From the NCBI GenBank assembly GCA_022712895.1, contig JAFLJS010000037.1, positions 1 to 64,000 of the forward strand: DNA of 64,000 bases, read 5' to 3'. The notes beneath the pieces are model-generated. The model saw only the letters and a list, made by a program, of their open reading frames with translations. It had not been told where the DNA came from and made no database searches. The stretch comes from Desulfocapsa sp. (GTDB lineage Bacteria; Desulfobacterota; Desulfobulbia; Desulfobulbales; Desulfocapsaceae). Shown here piece after piece: positions 44,315 through 52,656 of the stretch. A program made the translations under genes and the position numbers. Every line of letters starts with the position of its first letter. Within the stretch, counting starts at the first letter, position 1.

Positions 44315-45530
44315 GCTGCATTATGGCTGGTATGTCGTCTTAGCCGGCACGTTAACCATTGTTGCAGTGCTGGGCCTTGGTCGCTTCTCGCTTGGGATGC
44401 TGTTACCCTCCATGGGCAGTGACCTTGGGCTCGGATACAGCAGGATGGGTTTTATTGGTACGGGAAATTTCTCAGGATATTTGCTTGGCGTACTCTTGAG
44501 CAGCAGGCTTGTGAAACGTTTTGATTACAGGCGTGTCATCACCAGTGGGATTTTTCTGGTTGGAATCTCGATGATTATTGTGGGCAGGGCCAATGGCTTC
44601 TGGCTGGTACTGACTGCTTTCTTCTTTACAGGTGTTGGCAGTGGGCTTGCCAATGTGCCAGTTATGGGGCTGGTTTCTCAATGGTTTGGCTCAACGCTTC
44701 GTGGTCGTGCCGCCGGGCTTATGGTTTCTGGGATTGGGTTGGGTATTATGCTCACCGGGCTGTTGATCCCTTCTGTCAACAACTGGGTCGGGCAGGGGCA
44801 GGGGTGGCGGACAAACTGGATGATTCTTGGTGCTCTAGTCCTTTTCATCGCTGTACTTTGCTCTTTTCTTATTCGAAATAGGCCTGCGGAACTGGGATTA
44901 CAACTTGTAGAAAGAGCCGAAAAGAACGGAGAAAGAAAACAATCAAAATTCTCTGGTGATACACCGTTTGCAACAGGAAAATGGACACTCTTCCACCTTG
45001 GCGGGATCTATTTTTGCTTTGGTTTTTCCGTAGTTATCTATGTTACCTTTGTGGTCACCAGTTTGATTAATGAGTATGGATTTAGTGAGGCCGTTGCTGG
45101 TCGCTTCTGGGTATGGTTTGGGTTCTTGGGTATGTTTGCAGGACCTATTTTTGGATCTCTTTCCGATCTCGCCGGCAGGCCTCGGACCCTGGCTCTTGTC
45201 TATAGCTTGCAAGGGATTTCCTTGTTACTCCTCGCTTTGAATCCATTTAACGGGAGTATCTATTTATCCATTGCTCTTTTTGCCCTTTGTGCCTGGAGTG
45301 TTCCTTCTATTATGGCCGCAGCCATTGGGGATTACCTGGGGCCTTTAAAGGCTGCCGTTGGATTTGCGACGCTTACTCTGTTTTTCAGTGTCGGACAGAT
45401 CAGTGGCCCGGCGCTTGCGGGGGTTATGGCTGAACAGAGTGGAAGCTTTTCAAATGCGTATCTTCTGGCCGGGTTACTGATGGCTGTTGGTGCTGTCTCA
45501 AGTCTGTTTCTTCCCCCAATGGAGTCATAA
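44289..45530 (+). CDS. MFS transporter
   Basis: A 413-residue major facilitator protein with 12 predicted spans. The start LHYGWYVVLAGTLTIVAVLGLGRFSLGMLLPSM resembles the YbfB/monocarboxylate-type branch. The loop 2-3 motif is SRLVKRFDYRRVI, the middle loop is about 195-225 and the second half has GSLSDLAGRPRTLALVYSLQG. The substrate is probably a small acid or drug and cannot be set. Start codon is one of three closely spaced options (TTG 44286, ATG 44289, ATG 44295), all inside the end of cvfB, so translation is probably coupled. Confidence 0.87.
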   Translation: MRMVFILPKLHYGWYVVLAGTLTIVAVLGLGRFSLGMLLPSMGSDLGLGYSRMGFIGTGNFSGYLLGVLLSSRLVKRFDYRRVITSGIFLVGISMIIVGRANGFWLVLTAFFFTGVGSGLANVPVMGLVSQWFGSTLRGRAAGLMVSGIGLGIMLTGLLIPSVNNWVGQGQGWRTNWMILGALVLFIAVLCSFLIRNRPAELGLQLVERAEKNGERKQSKFSGDTPFATGKWTLFHLGGIYFCFGFSVVIYVTFVVTSLINEYGFSEAVAGRFWVWFGFLGMFAGPIFGSLSDLAGRPRTLALVYSLQGISLLLLALNPFNGSIYLSIALFALCAWSVPSIMAAAIGDYLGPLKAAVGFATLTLFFSVGQISGPALAGVMAEQSGSFSNAYLLAGLLMAVGAVSSLFLPPMES

Positions 45531-45540
45531 TTAAGGTTGT

Positions 45541-46413
45541 TTATTTGATTCGCTGACAGAGAAGCCCAAGGACAATCAAAGTCAGGCCGATAAAGGTTGC
45601 CGGTAGAATGTCTTCCCCCAGCAGAAAGTGGATAAAGATCAAAGAAAGAAAAGGGGAGAGAAATATCAGGTTGCTGATCCGGGCCGTATTGTCTGTCAGT
45701 TTCATGGCCAGCAGCCAAAAGACGAAACAGATCCCCATTTCAAATACTCCCACATAGGCAGCACCAAGTAGACCATTTATCGGTGGTATTCTCAGCTCAC
45801 TGCTTAAAAGGTAGTAGACCAGGATAAAGGGAAAGCTGAAGCAGAAGTTGACAAATAACCCTACCACTGGATCACGCTTGTCCCGGGTATTGAATATCCA
45901 GTAAAGTGCCCAGATAACAGTGCTGATTAGGGCCAGTGCAACGCCAAAAGGGTCGGTGAAGTGCAGGCTGAAGGGTTTACCTTCCGTTGAAATAACAACT
46001 ACTCCGCAATAGCTGATCACCAGTGCCAGCCATTGTTGCCATCTAATCTTTTGTTTGAGTAGAGGCACAGAGAGCAGGGAAAGGGTGATGGCCCAGGTGT
46101 AGTTAATTGGTTGCACCTGCTGAGCGGGCAGTAGATCATAAGCCTTGAATAAGATGAGATAGTAGAGAAAAGGGCTTAGCAGCCCAAGGAAAACCGAGAG
46201 TAGATATTCTTTACGGGAGCATTGAAAGACAAGATTAAACTTCCCTTGATAACAGAGAATTGCCCCGATCACCAGTGTTGAGAAAAAACTGGAGTAAAGC
46301 AGCAGCTCAATGGGGCTGAAGGAGCGTAGGGATAGCTTAAAAGCAGTGGCCACTGTGGACCAGAACAGTACGGCAACAAGAGCAAAAAGAAGTGCCTGGT
46401 GTTGTTGTTTCAA
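45541..46413 (-). CDS. EamA/DMT-family membrane transporter
   Basis: A 290-residue ten-span protein with two EamA repeats. Landmarks are ALLFALVAVLFWSTVATAFKLSLRSFSPIELLLYSS in repeat 1 and LLAMKLTDNTARISNLIFLSPFLSLIFIHFLLGEDI in repeat 2. Its start is a TTG at 46413 with GGATAT upstream. It lies 20 bases after the ABC ATPase stop on the same strand, so it may form the last gene of the amino acid ABC operon, giving export beside import. Converges with the MFS gene. Confidence 0.83.
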   Translation of the reverse strand: MKQQHQALLFALVAVLFWSTVATAFKLSLRSFSPIELLLYSSFFSTLVIGAILCYQGKFNLVFQCSRKEYLLSVFLGLLSPFLYYLILFKAYDLLPAQQVQPINYTWAITLSLLSVPLLKQKIRWQQWLALVISYCGVVVISTEGKPFSLHFTDPFGVALALISTVIWALYWIFNTRDKRDPVVGLFVNFCFSFPFILVYYLLSSELRIPPINGLLGAAYVGVFEMGICFVFWLLAMKLTDNTARISNLIFLSPFLSLIFIHFLLGEDILPATFIGLTLIVLGLLCQRIK

Positions 46414-46432
46414 CGTAAGATATCCGTAGGCA

Positions 46433-47158
46433 TTAATGGAGTACTTTACTTAAAAACTTCTGGGTGGTTTCTTTTTGCGGATTGGAAATAACCTGCTCAG
46501 GTGGTCCCATTTCTTCTATGATTCCTTCATGGAAAAATGCGACTTTGTCAGAGACTTCTCTGGCAAAGGCCATTTCATGAGTAACGCATATCATGGTCAT
46601 ACCATCATCACGGAGCATTCGCAGAGTGTCCAGCACTTCTCCTACCAGTTCCGGATCAAGGGCAGAGGTTACTTCGTCAAAGAGCATATAGTCCGGTTTC
46701 ATGGCAAGGGCTCTCGCTATGGCCAGTCTCTGCTGCTGGCCACCGGACATGCGGGTGGGGTACTCATCAAATTTATCACCAAGGCCAACGTGGTTGAGCT
46801 CTTCTTTTGCGATCTCCATGGCCCTTTTCTTATTCATCTTTTTGACGATTCGTGGGGCAAGCATCGCATTCTCAAGGACTGTGAGGTGGGGAAATGAATT
46901 CCACTGTTGAAATACCATGCCCAGTCGTTGTCTCAGTTTATCCCGATTGGTGCCTTTGGCATGGACGTCAATTTCATCGACAAGGATTCTTCCCTGCTGA
47001 ATTTTTTCTATTCCATTGATGCAGTAGAGCAGTGTTGACTTGCCACTGCCACTTCCGCCAATGACACTCACCACTTCGCCTTTTTTCACATCAAGATCGA
47101 TCCCTTTTAGCACTTTCAGGTCAGCAAAGGATTTGTGTACGTCTTGGATTTTGATCAT
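46433..47158 (-). CDS. polar amino acid ABC transporter ATPase (second system)
   Basis: A 241-residue GlnQ-type ATPase. Walker A GGSGSGKSTLLYCINGIE near 34, Q-loop MVFQQWNSFPHLTVLENA, signature MSGGQQQRLAIARALAM near 137, Walker B YMLFDEVTSALDPELVGEVL and H-loop ICVTHEMAFAREV. Walker B has DEVTSALD where the first operon's ATPase has DEPTSALD; both forms occur in the family. ATG overlaps the stop of the permease at 47155 (ATGA). Confidence 0.93.
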   Translation of the reverse strand: MIKIQDVHKSFADLKVLKGIDLDVKKGEVVSVIGGSGSGKSTLLYCINGIEKIQQGRILVDEIDVHAKGTNRDKLRQRLGMVFQQWNSFPHLTVLENAMLAPRIVKKMNKKRAMEIAKEELNHVGLGDKFDEYPTRMSGGQQQRLAIARALAMKPDYMLFDEVTSALDPELVGEVLDTLRMLRDDGMTMICVTHEMAFAREVSDKVAFFHEGIIEEMGPPEQVISNPQKETTQKFLSKVLH

Positions 47159-47811
47159 ATTGCCATTTTCCTTTCTACGTATTTGCCATACAACGAAAGC
47201 GGATACGATATTATAAAATAAAAAATTCCAACTCCTATTAGGATTTTAAGGGGCTGCTGGGTTCTGGAGATAAGCTGTTCTGATGTGCGGAGTAGTTCCA
47301 TATAACCGATCACGGAGACCAGCGCCGAATCTTTGATAACACTGAGGGCCACACCCAGCCAGGAAGGGAAAACGGCCCGCATACCAATTGGGAGCCGAAT
47401 GTAGACAACTGTCTGCCAGTAGCTCATCCCCAGGGATCGTCCTGCAATTATCATGGATTGAGGGACACTTTCAAAGCCGCCCCGAAACACTTCACTCATA
47501 AATGCCATGGTGTACAGGGAGAGTATAATTGAACCGGCGACAAAGGGATTAAGGGGGTGGCCCATGGCGCCAATATAGGTGCTGAAGAGTATAAGCTGAA
47601 TAATAAGAGGAACGCTACGCAGGATATCCAGTACTCCCCCCAGTAAAGTATTGGTAAATCTGTTGGCTTCAGCTCGTAGAAATCCCATAGCAAGTCCAAG
47701 GATTGTTCCGATGAGCACGGCTACTACAGATATATAGACTGTGTTTAGGACGCCGGTCAGGATAAAGCCCGAATCATTCCAGGATAAAGGAGTAAAAAAT
47801 GACATACCCAT
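47155..47811 (-). CDS. polar amino acid ABC transporter permease (second system, distal)
   Basis: A 218-residue HisM-type permease. The family loop is AFMSEVFRGGFESVPQSMIIAGRSLGMSYWQ near residues 105-135, followed by RLPIGMRAVFPSWLGVALSVIKDSALVSVIG. About five membrane spans. Its start overlaps the stop of the proximal permease (TGATG), and its stop overlaps the ATPase start, so the three are tightly coupled. Confidence 0.88.
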   Translation of the reverse strand: MGMSFFTPLSWNDSGFILTGVLNTVYISVVAVLIGTILGLAMGFLRAEANRFTNTLLGGVLDILRSVPLIIQLILFSTYIGAMGHPLNPFVAGSIILSLYTMAFMSEVFRGGFESVPQSMIIAGRSLGMSYWQTVVYIRLPIGMRAVFPSWLGVALSVIKDSALVSVIGYMELLRTSEQLISRTQQPLKILIGVGIFYFIISYPLSLYGKYVERKMAI

Positions 47812-48476
47812 CAGATATCTCCTTTAAACAGTCTTTTTGAAGCGAGTGAAGCGCATAACAGTACAAACTTGGTGATAATAAAGTACATGATTGCTGCAAC
47901 AATAAAAAATTCTAGTGTTCTGAAAGAGAGTGATTGCAGCCGTTGTGTCTCACCCGACAGCTCGTTCATACCCACTAGAATACCAAGGGAACTCATCAGG
48001 ATAGACCAGACAAACTGGTTGGTCATGGGGTGGTAAATACGCCTGAACATCTGGGGGAGAATGATATAGCGATAGATCTGTATACCGTTCATGCCCAGTG
48101 ACTTTGAGGCACTATACTGTGTTTTGGGTATGGACTGAAAGCCGCCTCTGAACGTTTCTGTAAGGTAGCCTGCATTGACAAAAATAAGGGCACTTAGTAC
48201 GGCGACATAGGGGGAGAGGTGGATGCCGAAGGCACCAAGACCAAAGTAGGCCATGTATATCTGAAAAAGTGCTGGTGTGTTTCTGGCAATTTCAACCCAG
48301 ATAGTGGCTGGGATAGAATAAATTCTGGAACTGGACATCTTGGCAATAGCCAGTAAGACAGCAATGACGATGCCAATGAGCATGGCAAAAACAGAGAGAT
48401 GCAAGGTGACAAATGCACCGTGTAACAACTGGGGCATTTTCTGGAAAACAATATTCCAGTGAAACTGATACTCCAT
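47811..48476 (-). CDS. polar amino acid ABC transporter permease (second system, proximal)
   Basis: A 221-residue permease. GAFVTLHLSVFAMLIGIVIAVLLAIAK forms the first conserved span. The ATPase-contact loop is GYLTETFRGGFQSIPKTQYSASKSLGMNG near 113-140, followed by ILPQMFRRIYHPMTNQFVWSIL. It pairs with the permease at 47155. The binding-protein gene stops about 80 bases upstream. Confidence 0.88.
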   Translation of the reverse strand: MEYQFHWNIVFQKMPQLLHGAFVTLHLSVFAMLIGIVIAVLLAIAKMSSSRIYSIPATIWVEIARNTPALFQIYMAYFGLGAFGIHLSPYVAVLSALIFVNAGYLTETFRGGFQSIPKTQYSASKSLGMNGIQIYRYIILPQMFRRIYHPMTNQFVWSILMSSLGILVGMNELSGETQRLQSLSFRTLEFFIVAAIMYFIITKFVLLCASLASKRLFKGDI

Positions 48477-48555
48477 GGAATTTTTTCTCCAGTGGAACCT
48501 TCAGAAGATAAACATGAGTCGCTCGTCAGGAGCGACCCATGTAGTTCGTAATGTT

Positions 48556-49383
48556 TTACTTATTATCTCTAAGAGCTTGGATAAGGTCAGCGGGTGCATC
48601 AGAACCAAAATGATGATTGTAACGTTCATTCATCTTGCCATCTCTGATCTGATGGACGAGAAAGAGGTTGATGTAGTTCATCCATGCCACTTCGCTTCTC
48701 TTGGTAATTATACCAACAACATCGTCATAATTCGGTACAAAGGGTCCTGCTACGAAATCTTTAAACTCGTTGGTTTGCAGTTTGGTGGCAATGTTTGTGT
48801 TGGTGGAGATGACGGCGTCAACCTTTCCCTGATAGAGTCCAAGATAGGCATCGTTTTCAGATTTGAAAGAGGTGTAGTTGGATTTTCCCCAGCCTTTTTT
48901 CTCTGCATAGGCAAGATATTCTGTTTCGTAGGTAGTGCCAAGGGCTGCGCCAACTTTAACATTTTTCAGGTCATCAAAGGAACTAATACCGCTGTCTTTT
49001 TTGGATATAACCTGAAACTTGAAGACAAAATAGGGGTAAGAGAAACCAACGGATTTTGCACGCTCTAAAGTGTCAGAGGTGGAACCGATAACAACATCTG
49101 TTTTTCCGGAGACCAGTGAAGGGATTCTGTCTCCCCAGGTAAGGTTCATAACTTCTACCTTCACTCCAAGGGCAGCTCCCAGGTCATTACAGTAGTCAAC
49201 ATCAAATCCTGCCGCTTTATTCTCTTTGTCAAAATAACCCATTGGTGGGAAGTCGAGAACAACACCGCAGTTTAACACACCTTTTTTGATCACACTGTCA
49301 AGCTGATCTGCCTGGGCTGTGGAAAAAGCAGTCACGGCTACAAGGGATGCAACAACTAAAGAAATCTTCTTTGTTAATTTCAT
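48556..49383 (-). CDS. periplasmic polar amino acid-binding protein (second system)
   Basis: A 275-residue family 3 solute-binding protein. Signal peptide about 1-26 (KISLVVASLVAVTAFSTAQA). Ligand-site motifs are VLDFPPMGYFDKENKAAGFDVDYCNDLGAALG near 45-75, GSTSDTLERAKSVGFSYPY near 103 and VGAALGTTYETEYLA near 145. ATG 49383 is preferred over the GTG three codons upstream because AAAGGTG gives proper spacing. First gene of a four- or five-gene minus-strand operon. Not close in detail to the first system's binding protein, so the ligand probably differs. Confidence 0.9.
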   Translation of the reverse strand: MKLTKKISLVVASLVAVTAFSTAQADQLDSVIKKGVLNCGVVLDFPPMGYFDKENKAAGFDVDYCNDLGAALGVKVEVMNLTWGDRIPSLVSGKTDVVIGSTSDTLERAKSVGFSYPYFVFKFQVISKKDSGISSFDDLKNVKVGAALGTTYETEYLAYAEKKGWGKSNYTSFKSENDAYLGLYQGKVDAVISTNTNIATKLQTNEFKDFVAGPFVPNYDDVVGIITKRSEVAWMNYINLFLVHQIRDGKMNERYNHHFGSDAPADLIQALRDNK

Positions 49384-49492
49384 TTTTTTCACCTTTGTTA
49401 AATGGTATTATGTTAAAAAATGGTTAGCGGGTTACAGAAATAAATATCGACTTGTAATGTTTAACCTCTCAGATACCACACAACGGGCTGAT

Positions 49493-49505
49493 TTGCAATT
49501 TGCAA
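49493..49505. repeat. double TTGCAA site in a divergent promoter region
   Basis: Two copies of the self-complementary hexamer TTGCAA (49493-49498 and 49500-49505) are one base apart, between the divergent binding-protein gene and flavoprotein gene. The second copy sits 29 bases before the flavoprotein ATG. Possibly a regulator site; the AraC-type gene at 50166 is a candidate but this is inference. Confidence 0.3.
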
Positions 49506-49533
49506 GCTCATCGGTCGAAAGGGAAAGGACAAA

Positions 49534-50133
49534 ATGAAAATTATTGGAATATCGGCAAGTGCAAGAAAGAATAAGTCTACTCATTTCCTGCTGGAACAAT
49601 GTCTACAGGAAGCCAGCACTACTGCTGAGGCTCTCGGAAAGAGTCTTGATGTAGAGTTAATTGATCTCGCTCCGTTGCAGATTAATGGTTGTGTCGCATG
49701 CGGTAAATGCAAAGATGCTGTGCTCTGTAGTCAGGAGGATGATTTTCAACCACTGATTGCTAAACTTGCTAACCCGGCAATAGTGGGAATCATCATCGCT
49801 ACTCCTGTATACATGGGATGTATGTCAGCCCAGGCTAAGGCATTTATTGACCGTACAGTTCTTTTCAGACGCAATGGTTTTATGTTTAAAAATAAACTTG
49901 GTGGTGCAATTGCTGTGGGTGGCTCAAGGAATGGCGGCCAAGAGTTAAGTATCCAGGCAATCCATGCCGGCATGATGATCCATGACATGATAATAGTCGG
50001 TGATGGCGATCATTTTGGCGGTGCTGCCTGGGGAAGTCATCCTGATGGGTACGAAGGGGATGAAACAGGAATTATCACTTCTCGAAATCTTGGAAAACGA
50101 ATGAGTGAAGTCGCTATTATGATGAATGTTTAG
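49534..50133 (+). CDS. iron-sulfur flavoprotein (NADPH-dependent FMN reductase family)
   Basis: A 199-residue flavodoxin-fold protein. The N-terminal phosphate loop is GISASARKNKSTHFLLEQ. A compact cysteine cluster C53-x2-C56-x2-C59-x5-C65 (NGCVACGKCKDAVLC) is that of Isf-type iron-sulfur flavoproteins, binding one 4Fe-4S cluster, and ATPVYMGCMSAQAKAFIDRT near 89 is the FMN-binding loop. In anaerobes such proteins reduce oxygen, peroxide or other small acceptors using ferredoxin. RBS AAAGGACAAA is good. The AraC regulator follows 32 bases on and probably controls it. Confidence 0.9.
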   Translation: MKIIGISASARKNKSTHFLLEQCLQEASTTAEALGKSLDVELIDLAPLQINGCVACGKCKDAVLCSQEDDFQPLIAKLANPAIVGIIIATPVYMGCMSAQAKAFIDRTVLFRRNGFMFKNKLGGAIAVGGSRNGGQELSIQAIHAGMMIHDMIIVGDGDHFGGAAWGSHPDGYEGDETGIITSRNLGKRMSEVAIMMNV

Positions 50134-50165
50134 GGAGAAATTCATTGCTGAAGATACTTTAAATC

Positions 50166-50975
50166 ATGCCAAGCGAGATCTTTTTCAAGGATCAGAAATT
50201 ACCATTCGTCGAGTGTCGCTATTCCACCGGTAGCAAACGTGAATATAAAGCTCATATGCACTCGACTTTCAGTATTGGTGCATTGGATTCTGGTCAGGTT
50301 GAATATAAAGTTGTTAACCAAAATTCCACTTTGACTGTTGGGTCGCTGGCTCTTATCAATCCTGAGGCATTGCATTCCTGTAATGCAATAACAGAGGAAG
50401 GGCGCAGCTATTTCATGCTCTATCTTGATGTAGCCTGGTGTCTTCAGGTGCAACAATCATTATGGAACATTGATGCTTTCATCCCTGTGCAACGGATTCG
50501 TCTTGACGATTCGGCTCTACACCAGCGGTACTGTCAAGCCATGGTACGGGTGATGGGAGAGGAGATGCATTTGATGGCAAAAGAGCAGTTGCTGGCTGAT
50601 CTTGTGTCTATTGTTTTTAAAAAGAGCTGTAGTAAACAGATTGTTGCGACGTATAGCAGGGAAACAGATATCGAGGAGTTGAAAAAACTTCTCGGTGCTT
50701 CTCTAAAGGATGATCTGACCCTGGAAGCTCTGGCAGGGAAATGTAATGTCAATCCTTATACTTTTCTTCGTCGCTTTAAAAGAGCCACCGGAATCACACC
50801 CCATGCTTATCGGACGACTTGCAGGATTGAGCAGGCAAAACATTATCTACAGCAAGGGATGGATATTACTGAAACTGCTTTAGAGTGTGGTTTTTTTGAC
50901 CAGAGTCATTTGCATCGTCATTTCAAAGCAATGACCGCTGTGACTCCTAAAGAATATCGTATCAATTTTATATAA
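50166..50975 (+). CDS. AraC-family transcriptional regulator with cupin-like sensor
   Basis: A 269-residue regulator. The N-terminal part is a cupin-like AraC sensor (HMHSTFSIGALDSGQVEYKV near 31-50, then LTVGSLALINPEALHSCNAI). The C-terminal part from about 170 has two helix-turn-helix units: LTLEALAGKCNVNPYTFLRRFKRATGITPHAYR and DITETALECGFFDQSHLHRHFKAMTAVTPKEYR. The latter matches the classical AraC signature. In family members with this arrangement a LysE-type exporter is often the neighbour; here it is the iron-sulfur flavoprotein and, divergently, an amino acid ABC operon. RBS weak. Confidence 0.92.
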   Translation: MPSEIFFKDQKLPFVECRYSTGSKREYKAHMHSTFSIGALDSGQVEYKVVNQNSTLTVGSLALINPEALHSCNAITEEGRSYFMLYLDVAWCLQVQQSLWNIDAFIPVQRIRLDDSALHQRYCQAMVRVMGEEMHLMAKEQLLADLVSIVFKKSCSKQIVATYSRETDIEELKKLLGASLKDDLTLEALAGKCNVNPYTFLRRFKRATGITPHAYRTTCRIEQAKHYLQQGMDITETALECGFFDQSHLHRHFKAMTAVTPKEYRINFI

Positions 50976-51059
50976 TAAAATCATTTCCATTGCGGTCGTT
51001 GACGTTGGCAGATTCTCAGGAGCTTAAGTCACTCCGCTACAACACAGAGGTTGCACGTA

Positions 51060-51536
51060 ATGCATACAATAGAACCAATAGGAATAATACATTCACCTTA
51101 TAAGACTGTTGATGATATGCCCATCCAGCCAAAAGGGTCACCCGCTGTTGAGGGACAAATAGTCGTAGAGGATAAGTACATTGATGGTTTGCAGGATCTT
51201 GATGGTTTTAGCCATATATATCTTCTCTACAGTTTTCATAAGGCCACTCGAACTGAAATGCTCGTGGTACCATTTATGGATACACAACCCAGAGGTGTCT
51301 TCGCTACTCGCTCACCGCTACGACCCAATCATATCGGTATCTCAATCGTTAAATTGTTACAAGTCGAAAAGAATACATTTACGGTAGGTGGAATTGATAT
51401 AATTGATGGAACTCCATTGCTGGATATTAAACCATATATAGAAAAATTTGACAGTGTGGCAGAGAGTCGATCAGGATGGTTAAAAGCCAGTGATGAAGAA
51501 ATCAGTAATCGGCGGTCTGACGGTAGGTTCAGGTAG
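51060..51536 (+). CDS. TrmO/TsaA-like tRNA methyltransferase
   Basis: A 158-residue protein of the TsaA/UPF0066 family, the beta-barrel SAM enzymes that N6-methylate t6A in tRNA-Thr (TrmO). Signature elements are EPIGIIHSPYKTVDDMPIQP at the start, DLDGFSHIYLLYSFHKA near 47, and RGVFATRSPLRPNHIGISIVKL near 80, followed by GIDIIDGTPLLDIKPYIEKFD. The SPxRPNxIG motif is intact. It lacks the C-terminal domain of the long E. coli form, as do archaeal and many bacterial members. Start: ATG 51060 with AGAGG upstream. Confidence 0.88.
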   Translation: MHTIEPIGIIHSPYKTVDDMPIQPKGSPAVEGQIVVEDKYIDGLQDLDGFSHIYLLYSFHKATRTEMLVVPFMDTQPRGVFATRSPLRPNHIGISIVKLLQVEKNTFTVGGIDIIDGTPLLDIKPYIEKFDSVAESRSGWLKASDEEISNRRSDGRFR

Positions 51537-51590
51537 TATAAAACGATTTGGTGTTTCATTATCCTGTAAAAGGCTTACAGAGAGAATAAT

Positions 51591-52652
51591 ATGATCCGGA
51601 AAATTCTGGTAGTAGATGATGATCAGGTTTTGCAGCTTACTCTTAAGCGGAAAATGATAGAGTTTGATGAACAGTTTCAGGTCGTGCAGGCCGTAGATGG
51701 GTTTGATGCTTTGCAAAAGCTTGAGGATTCAGCATTCTCTCTTGTTATCACAGATTTACTAATGCCGAGAATGGATGGAATGAATTTGATCAGTCATATT
51801 CAAAAAAAATATCCAGATCTTCCGGTCATTATTATTTCAGGGGTGAAGAGAAAAGATGTTCCAAATATTGAACAAGTTGATGGTATTATTGCATATATGG
51901 AGAAACCCATTGCTGTAAATAAACTACTGGAACTGATCTTAAGTACTTTAGAAGAGGAAACAAGGGGAGGCCTCATGCACAATATCTCTCCAACAATGTT
52001 TATGCAGTTAATGGAAATGGAAGAAAAGACATGCACCATACGGATGCTAGATAATGGTTCGGACGAAGGTGGCATACTCTATCTTAAAGATGGTCAGTTA
52101 CTTGACGCCAGAGTGGGGTCGTTAAAAGGTACTGAAGCAGCATTAAGAGTATTTTTCTGGAATGAAGTAACCGTGTTTTTTCGCCATGAGTGTGCGCCAC
52201 GAGAAAATGTGGTTAATCGTAAAATCCAATCGATAATTATGGTAGCACTGACAGCAAAAGATGAAGAGGATGATTTAGCTTCACCAGCAATGGCCGAGAA
52301 TCTTTCGCCTTCCGGAGAAATTGAGGAACAGAATGCAGTAAATAGTGCAGGCCAGACGATTGGAGTGACAGAACGTTCATCGCTCAAGGGTTTGAGATTA
52401 CTTTTGAGGGAAGAGTTTGGAGAGCAGTCCGGTATTGGTGCAATATATCATGCTGAGGGAATGAGCAGCGTTGTCAATAGACTGGATGAACTCGGAACAC
52501 GTTTAGGATTTGGCGAGTTGAAGGTGGGATGTATAGAAAAGAGGACAGGGGCACATACATTTCTGATACCAGGGACACCGCCAAGCCTACTGGAGACAGA
52601 ACTTCATTGTCCTGTTGAAAATATTTTTAAGGTGTTGACTAAGGGCAGCTGA
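51591..52652 (+). CDS. response regulator with DUF4388 (PatA-like) output domain
   Basis: A 353-residue protein. The REC domain is at 1-120: DDD at 8-10, phospho-acceptor aspartate in LVITDLLMPRMDG near 52 and lysine in YMEKPI near 104. The DUF4388 region follows at about 125-215 (ISPTMFMQLMEMEEKTCTIRM, then GILYLKDGQLLDARVGSLKGTEAAL), typical of gliding or polarity regulators such as PatA. The last 90 residues (from SLKGLRLLLREEFGEQSGIGAIYH) are unlike a DNA-binding domain and resemble a Roadblock-like alpha/beta unit. Converges with the cNMP/PilZ gene. Confidence 0.87.
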   Translation: MIRKILVVDDDQVLQLTLKRKMIEFDEQFQVVQAVDGFDALQKLEDSAFSLVITDLLMPRMDGMNLISHIQKKYPDLPVIIISGVKRKDVPNIEQVDGIIAYMEKPIAVNKLLELILSTLEEETRGGLMHNISPTMFMQLMEMEEKTCTIRMLDNGSDEGGILYLKDGQLLDARVGSLKGTEAALRVFFWNEVTVFFRHECAPRENVVNRKIQSIIMVALTAKDEEDDLASPAMAENLSPSGEIEEQNAVNSAGQTIGVTERSSLKGLRLLLREEFGEQSGIGAIYHAEGMSSVVNRLDELGTRLGFGELKVGCIEKRTGAHTFLIPGTPPSLLETELHCPVENIFKVLTKGS

Positions 52653-52656
52653 TACT